A DNA stretch of 19,278 nucleotides from Deltaproteobacteria bacterium (lineage in GTDB: Bacteria > UBA10199 > SPLOWO2-01-44-7), in NCBI GenBank assembly GCA_030688705.1, contig JAUYJH010000064.1, positions 1 to 19,278 on the forward strand, given 5' to 3'. Of the stretch, positions 14,682 to 19,278 are shown in pieces. Under the pieces are notes generated by a model, which was given only the letters and a program-made list of their open reading frames with translations, was not told the origin of the DNA and searched no databases. Numbering within the stretch: the stretch's first letter is position 1; the number at the start of each line of letters is the position of its first letter. The position numbers and the translations under genes were made by a program.

Positions 14682-16852
14682 TACAGCTTTTCGAGACGCG
14701 CATATTCGGCAATGAGTTTTTTGAGACTTCCATTTGCGAATCGAATTGTCACCTTTTCCCCAAGTGTTGTTTTTTCTGACGCAGCAATAGTGCCAACACC
14801 AAAATCAGGGTGTTTCACTTTGGAGCCGATGCGGTAATTCTGTTTTCCATTTTCCGTTCTCTGCTCTCCGTATTTCCGTGTCTCCGTTTTCCGTTCTCCA
14901 TATTCTCTTTGATCAAAATCAAAATCCTCATCATCGTGTCTTTCTTCCTTCCGCGACCGTCCTTTATCCAGCCGCTCCAATAATTCCTGCGGCATCTCTT
15001 CCAAAAAGCGCGACGGGAGCCCGTATTGTTCCTGCCCATTGTAAAAACGGCGCCAGGCATGGCCTAAAAAAAGTTTTTTCTTGGCGCGCGTCATGCCGAC
15101 ATAAAAAAGGCGCCTCTCTTCTTCCAATTCCGCCGCTTCATCCTGCGAACGGGCATGGGGTAATAGTCCCTCTTCCATCCCGACAATCCCCACAACGCTG
15201 AACTCCAGTCCCTTCGCCAAATGGAGCGTCATGAGCGGTAAAATACCCCCTTCCGCATTCTGATCAAGATCCGAGATAAGGGCCACCTGATCGAGATACG
15301 ACTGCAAATTGGCTTGAGGAAAACTTTTTTCAAAATCGGCGACACTGGCAACCAGTTCATTTAAATTTTCAAGGCGGTCTTGGGCTTCACTGGAGGTCTG
15401 TAAAGTCAGGGAACGGATAAGCCCGCTCTCTTCCAAAACCTTTTGCAACGTGCCGACAAGATTCAAACTTCCCTCCCCCGCCATTTTTTGCATTCCCTCC
15501 AGCCATTTCAAAAATTCCCTTAATTTGGGATGGTCGGTCTGTTTGGCGGCATCCAAAAAAGAGAGGTTCAAAGATTCAGAAAGGGCCTCGACCTTATCGA
15601 TCGTTGTTTTCCCGATGCCGCGCGTCGGGACATTAACGATTCGTTTGAGAGCAACAAAATCCTGCGGCTGGGACAAAACACGCAAGTAAGCCAAGGCATC
15701 TTTCACCTCGGCCCGTTCGTAAAAACGCATTCCCCCGTAAATGATGTAGGGAATGCCGGCCATTCTCAAAACTTCTTCAAGGGGGCGAGACTGGGCATTG
15801 GTCCGATAGAAAATGGCCATATCGCCATAGGAAATCTTTTCCTGAACATGCCACTGACGCAACTGGTCCACAATATAAGCCGCCTCTTCTTTTTCGCTGT
15901 TAAGGCTTGCCACCGTAATCGCCGGCCCCGCTTCATTAGCGCTCCAAAGCCCCTTTTCTTTTCGCAGTTCGTTATTGGCGATCACTTTGGCCGCGGCCTT
16001 CAGGACATTTTGCACCGAGCGATAGTTTTGTTCCAACTTCACCACCTTTGCCTCGGGATAATCTTTTTCAAAATTGAGGATGTTGTTGAGATCGGCCCCG
16101 CGCCAGCGATAAATCGACTGATCGGGGTCCCCTACCACGCAAAGATTTTTATGGCCTTGGGCCAAAAGAGAGACCAAAACATATTGGGCGTGGTTGGTGT
16201 CCTGATACTCATCGACCAAAATTTGCCGCCACATCTGCTGATAGCCTTTTAAAATGGACGGCTGATTTTGCAATAATCCCACCGTGCGGAAAATGAGATC
16301 GCCGAAATCGAGGGCATTGTTGTCGTTCAAAATTTTTTGATAGCCCCGATAAATGTCGATGATTCTTTTGATATAAGGGTTGCCGGCATCGCTTTCCAGA
16401 TCATCGGGATTTTTCAATTCATCTTTGAGGCTTGAAATCCGGCCGACCACCGCCGATGGGGGAAATTTCTTGTCGTCGAGATTCAACTCTTTGACCACCT
16501 GTTTGACAACGCTCGTCTGATCGGCGGCATCATAAATATTGAAGGAGGGGGCAATGCCGGCCTCCAGCGCGTGGCGCCGCAGCATTTTGACACAGACCGA
16601 GTGAAACGTGCCGACCCAGAGTTCTCTTGCGCGGGGGCCGATCAACTGCTCCAAACGCTTTTTCATTTCACCCGCGGCTTTATTGGTAAAGGTCACCGCC
16701 AAAACACGCCCCGGCGCCACATCGCATTTTTCAACCAGATGGGCAATCCGATGGGTCAGCACGCGGGTTTTTCCCGTCCCGGCTCCGGCCAGAATAAGCA
16801 ACGGCCCAGTCTGATGCTCCACCGCTTCAATTTGTTGGGGGTTGAGACTCAT
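14681..16852 (-). CDS. uvrD: ATP-dependent 3'-5' DNA helicase, UvrD/PcrA family
   Basis: Superfamily 1A helicase of nucleotide-excision and mismatch repair. 723 residues, the usual length. Motifs in order: Q-motif LNPQQIEAV (3-11), Walker A GAGTGKT (23-29), Walker B DEYQDT (about 213), GDPDQSIYRWRGA (about 240), QNYRS (about 285), TLHLAKGLEF (about 545), and LFYVGMTRAKKKL (about 582). The C-terminal Tudor-like domain GSKVKHPDFGVGTI to EYARLEKL is present. The linker before it contains a Glu/Arg/Lys/Thr-rich low-complexity segment (REYGERKTETRKYGEQRTEN) encoded by a 7-8-bp repeat array. No Shine-Dalgarno is evident before the ATG at 16852. Converges on the receiver gene with 33 bp between stops. 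Confidence 0.96.
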   Translation of the reverse strand: MSLNPQQIEAVEHQTGPLLILAGAGTGKTRVLTHRIAHLVEKCDVAPGRVLAVTFTNKAAGEMKKRLEQLIGPRARELWVGTFHSVCVKMLRRHALEAGIAPSFNIYDAADQTSVVKQVVKELNLDDKKFPPSAVVGRISSLKDELKNPDDLESDAGNPYIKRIIDIYRGYQKILNDNNALDFGDLIFRTVGLLQNQPSILKGYQQMWRQILVDEYQDTNHAQYVLVSLLAQGHKNLCVVGDPDQSIYRWRGADLNNILNFEKDYPEAKVVKLEQNYRSVQNVLKAAAKVIANNELRKEKGLWSANEAGPAITVASLNSEKEEAAYIVDQLRQWHVQEKISYGDMAIFYRTNAQSRPLEEVLRMAGIPYIIYGGMRFYERAEVKDALAYLRVLSQPQDFVALKRIVNVPTRGIGKTTIDKVEALSESLNLSFLDAAKQTDHPKLREFLKWLEGMQKMAGEGSLNLVGTLQKVLEESGLIRSLTLQTSSEAQDRLENLNELVASVADFEKSFPQANLQSYLDQVALISDLDQNAEGGILPLMTLHLAKGLEFSVVGIVGMEEGLLPHARSQDEAAELEEERRLFYVGMTRAKKKLFLGHAWRRFYNGQEQYGLPSRFLEEMPQELLERLDKGRSRKEERHDDEDFDFDQREYGERKTETRKYGEQRTENGKQNYRIGSKVKHPDFGVGTIAASEKTTLGEKVTIRFANGSLKKLIAEYARLEKL
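14843..14907. repeat. 7/8-bp tandem array in the uvrD linker
   Basis: Nine degenerate units on the plus strand: TTTTCCA, TTTTCCG, TTCTCTG, CTCTCCG, TATTTCCG, TGTCTCCG, TTTTCCG, TTCTCCA, TATTCTC. Two units are 8 bp, the rest 7. The array encodes the charged linker between the helicase core and the C-terminal domain. Confidence 0.8.
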
Positions 16853-16895
16853 GTTGAGTGAGGAGTCGGTAGCAATTTATAAAGAGGGGGGCAAC

Positions 16896-16916
16896 TTGAA
16901 AATTGAAAATTGAAAA
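16896..16916. repeat. TTGAAAA x3 in the uvrD upstream gap
   Basis: Three perfect 7-bp copies in the 75-bp gap between uvrD and the GAP-like gene. The gap also holds TATAAA on the minus strand (16881-16876), a possible -10 for uvrD, but no convincing -35 at the right distance. Confidence 0.75.
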
Positions 16917-16927
16917 ATCTATTTCTG

Positions 16928-17572
16928 TCAGGGCAACACGGCGAGGGCATGCTTCCATAACAGGCCTCCCATGAAAACGCAGATCGCAATCCCGATCCAT
17001 CGTCCATATTTTTCCAAAAGCCTGTTGACGGGAACCAGCGTGGCATTGACGATTCCCGGTTTCACGGTTTCGAGCGCGGCCGGCAAAACCAGCGGTAAAA
17101 ACCCGAGTCCAAAAAAAAGAGCCAATCCCGTCGCGCGGACAACCGGCGGCCCCGAAAACATGGCGACCTGATGTCCGGCGGTTATGGCGAAAGAGGCCAC
17201 TTTTAAATTGAGACCAGTCACCAAAAACCCCAAACCGGCCGCCGTCATGGGCCCCGCGTTGCCCGCAAAACGGGAGTGCTCGATTTTTTTCGGATCTTTC
17301 TCCCCTTTAAAAAAAAGATGCAGGGCGGTGAAAAAAAGTATCGTCCCCAAGCCGGCCCGGATATAAAACCTGGCCCACGAGGGGCCATGGGATGTCCCGT
17401 GCAGAAAATACCCGATCGTCATTAACAACGCCAGCCCGACAACCCCGCCGACGCAGAAAAACCAGGCCTTCAACAGGGCACCCTTCTTCGAGCCGGCCAG
17501 CCAAAGCCCCAGCATTAAAATTTCGGGGCTCAACAAAACTCCCAATCCCAATGGTAAAATTGTCGTGATCAT
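16928..17572 (-). CDS. GAP/Sap-like six-helix membrane protein
   Basis: 214 residues with about six hydrophobic segments (4-26, 35-57, 70-88, 108-134, 145-166, 191-210). The arrangement, with an opening LPLGLGVLLSPEILMLGLWL and a polar central loop (KGEKDPKKIEHS), fits the GAP family (PF11139, related to mycobacterial Sap and to LysE-type exporters). Substrate unknown. Its ATG overlaps the glmS TGA as ATGA, so it is translated in coupling with glmS; a link to amino-sugar or envelope metabolism is only suggested by this arrangement. Confidence 0.75.
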   Translation of the reverse strand: MITTILPLGLGVLLSPEILMLGLWLAGSKKGALLKAWFFCVGGVVGLALLMTIGYFLHGTSHGPSWARFYIRAGLGTILFFTALHLFFKGEKDPKKIEHSRFAGNAGPMTAAGLGFLVTGLNLKVASFAITAGHQVAMFSGPPVVRATGLALFFGLGFLPLVLPAALETVKPGIVNATLVPVNRLLEKYGRWIGIAICVFMGGLLWKHALAVLP

Positions 17573-19278
17573 TCCACTGTTACACTCTTTGCCAAGTTTC
17601 TCGGCATATCAACGTCACAGCCTTTCGCGTCGGCAATGTAGTAGGCGAATAATTGCAAAGGGAGGATGTAGAGCAACGGCGTGATGGAGTAAACCGTCTT
17701 GGGGACCGGAATCACCGCGTCAACCTGTTCCAGAAGATGCTGGTCCCCCACCTCGCCCTCCGCAATCACATAGGCCCCGCGGGTTTTTACCTCTTCCACA
17801 TTGCTCAACACCTTTTCATAGGTATCACTATGAGGAACCAACGCGACAACCGGCACTCCTTTATCGACCAAAGCAATCGGACCATGCTTCAGTTCCCCGG
17901 CGGCAAAGCCTTCCGCGTGGACATAGGCAATCTCTTTGAGCTTCAAAGCCCCTTCCAAAGCCAGAGGATAATGGGGCCCGCGCGCGATGAATAAAAAATG
18001 GCTGGCGTCCTTCACTTTCAGCGCGATTTTTTTGATCTCTTCCGCATTTTCCAGAATTTTTTCGAGATACTGCGGGGCGCTCCGGAGCTCGTTAATTTTT
18101 CGGACCAGATCGGTTTTTGAAATCTCCCCCCGGCGTTTGGCAATCTCCAGCGTGATCAGATAAAGAACCACCAGCTGGCTCGTAAAGGCTTTTGTCGAGG
18201 CAACGCCGATTTCCGGACCGGCATGGGTATATAAGGTGACATCGGACAAGCGGCTCAAAGAGCTCCCCAAAACGTTGCAAATTCCCAAAACTTTGGCCTG
18301 CATCTCTTTGGCCATTTTGGCGGCGGCCAGCGTGTCGGCCGTTTCGCCCGATTGGGAAATGGAAATAACGAGCGTATTTTTATCGACCAACGGTTCGGCA
18401 TAACGGAATTCGCTCGCAAGAGTCACAGAGACCGGCACGCGGGCCAGCTGTTCCAGCCAATATTTGCCGACCAACCCCGCATGATACGAGGTGCCGCAGG
18501 CGATGATATCGATTTTTTTATAGTGAAAGCCGGTTTTCCCCAAAAGGGTGTCGATCCCCTCCAAAAAGAGTTTGCCGCTCCCCAGCTGCACCCGGCCCAT
18601 CAAAGTCTGCTCCACCACGCGCGGTTGTTCGAAAATTTCTTTGAGCATGAAGTGCTTGAATCCGGCTTTTTCGGCCATCACGGGGTTCCACTCGATGTGC
18701 GATTTTTGGGGTTCTTTGCGGCGGCCGTTTTTATCGAACAATTCAAAGTGCCCCCTGTCCATCACCGCAAATTCGCCGTCTTCCATGTAAGAGACTTCTC
18801 TTGTATAGGGGAGAAGGGCCGGAACGTCCGAGGCGACCAGATTTTCTTTGTCTCCAAAACCCAAAACCAGAGGAGAGCCTGATTTGGCAACAAAAAGTTT
18901 TTCCGGCTCTTGGGCAACCATCACGACCAATGCATAAGAACCGCGGACTTTTTTTAAAGCAGAACGGATGGCGAATACAATGTCGCCCTCACCCCTACCC
19001 TCTCCCCTCAAGGGAGAGGGGGAATGCAATTTTCCCTCTCCCCTTGTGGGAGAGGGTAAGGGTGAGGGGTAATGTTTTAATTCCTCGTTGATCAGATGGC
19101 AAAAAATTTCAGTGTCCGTTTCCGATTTGAAGCGGCACCCATTTTTGATGAGCTCTTTTCTTAATTCCTCGAAATTTTCGATGATGCCGTTGTGCACCAC
19201 CACCACATCCCCGACCTGATGAGGGTGGGCATTCCGCTCGGAAGGGACGCCATGCGTAGCCCAGCGGGTGTGGCCGAT
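17569..19278 (-). CDS. glmS: Glucosamine-6-phosphate synthase, 5' end outside window
   Basis: Glutamine:fructose-6-phosphate aminotransferase, first step of UDP-GlcNAc synthesis for peptidoglycan and LPS. 569 codons are present; about 70 N-terminal residues including the catalytic Cys1 lie beyond the right edge. The frame enters at IGHTRWATHGVPSERNAHPH of the glutaminase domain and VVHNGIIENFEELR follows. Two SIS domains bind the sugar: ACGTSYHAG, SQSGETADT, ASTKAFTSQL, then HAEGFAAGELKHGP. The C-terminus NLAKSVTVE is the invariant family end. In the glutaminase domain a Ser/Pro/Gly/Arg-rich insertion of about 28 residues, absent in E. coli GlmS, sits between LINEELKHY and DIVFAIRSALKK and is entirely repeat-encoded (18986-19069). 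An internal ATG at 19206 lies within conserved sequence and is not the start. Confidence 0.95.
   Translation of the reverse strand: MGHTRWATHGVPSERNAHPHQVGDVVVVHNGIIENFEELRKELIKNGCRFKSETDTEIFCHLINEELKHYPSPLPSPTRGEGKLHSPSPLRGEGRGEGDIVFAIRSALKKVRGSYALVVMVAQEPEKLFVAKSGSPLVLGFGDKENLVASDVPALLPYTREVSYMEDGEFAVMDRGHFELFDKNGRRKEPQKSHIEWNPVMAEKAGFKHFMLKEIFEQPRVVEQTLMGRVQLGSGKLFLEGIDTLLGKTGFHYKKIDIIACGTSYHAGLVGKYWLEQLARVPVSVTLASEFRYAEPLVDKNTLVISISQSGETADTLAAAKMAKEMQAKVLGICNVLGSSLSRLSDVTLYTHAGPEIGVASTKAFTSQLVVLYLITLEIAKRRGEISKTDLVRKINELRSAPQYLEKILENAEEIKKIALKVKDASHFLFIARGPHYPLALEGALKLKEIAYVHAEGFAAGELKHGPIALVDKGVPVVALVPHSDTYEKVLSNVEEVKTRGAYVIAEGEVGDQHLLEQVDAVIPVPKTVYSITPLLYILPLQLFAYYIADAKGCDVDMPRNLAKSVTVE
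18986..19069. repeat. Inverted pair of palindromic repeat elements inside glmS
   Basis: Outer arms 18986-19006 and 19048-19068 are 21-bp reverse complements with one mismatch. Inside are two smaller hairpins: TCTCCC/GGGAGA around 19001-19016, and CCCTCTCCC at 19034-19042 with GGGAGAGGG at 19048-19056. The right half is the same element as in ybeY (73-109). The block is 84 bp, a multiple of three, and stays in frame. Confidence 0.9.

Overview
The window is a dense chromosomal segment, about 50% GC by eye, from a diderm (Gram-negative) bacterium. Lnt (lipoprotein N-acylation), DsbD, a large periplasmic Prc-type protease and Sec-exported proteins all imply an outer membrane and periplasm. The ybeY-lnt-prfB order, the matrixin-like exported protease with a C-terminal Cys/helix/Arg tail, and the Prc with Ig-like C-terminal domains fit a deltaproteobacterial-type lineage (Desulfobacterota, Myxococcota, Bdellovibrionota or uncultured relatives). 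That placement is inference from gene content; no rRNA gene is present.

Layout: (1) plus strand 1-2929, partial ybeY, lnt, prfB. (2) Minus strand 2937-5102, an unrecognised 393-residue protein and a XerD-type recombinase. (3) Plus strand 5148-5951, an EI24/CysZ-like membrane protein. (4) Minus strand 5903-9484, an exported-protein operon read in the order unknown secreted protein, matrixin-like metalloprotease, DsbD. (5) Plus strand 9603-14647, a Prc/CtpA protease with long C-terminal extension, ribF, aroE, then a stand-alone response-regulator receiver. (6) Minus strand 14681-19278, glmS (5' end outside the window), a GAP/Sap-like membrane protein coupled to it by ATGA, and a UvrD/PcrA helicase. 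Genes are packed with no gap above about 120 bases. Convergent genes abut or overlap (49 bp for EI24/dsbD), and no clear Rho-independent terminator was seen at these junctions.

Most genes are housekeeping: ribosome maturation and release, lipoprotein and disulfide maturation, cell-wall precursor supply, riboflavin and shikimate pathways, DNA repair. What stands out is a population of short repeats embedded in them. At least four kinds are visible: (a) a CCCTCTCCC/GGGAGAGGG palindromic element, in frame in ybeY and as an inverted pair in glmS; (b) a 63-bp inverted repeat of the TCATTCCGGCGAAAGCCGG type forming the N-terminus of the metalloprotease, and a related-looking element forming the first codons of xerD; (c) a GGTGCC(A/T)GGCACC-like core, in the 393-residue gene and as a 19-bp tandem duplication in lnt; (d) 7-bp-period tandem arrays with different cores in prc, ribF, after the receiver gene, in uvrD and beside uvrD. 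Nine of sixteen genes carry such a tract inside the reading frame, and all frames stay open. This is the most interesting feature of the window: repeats that appear to act as a source of new peptide segments, including signal-peptide and N-terminal residues.
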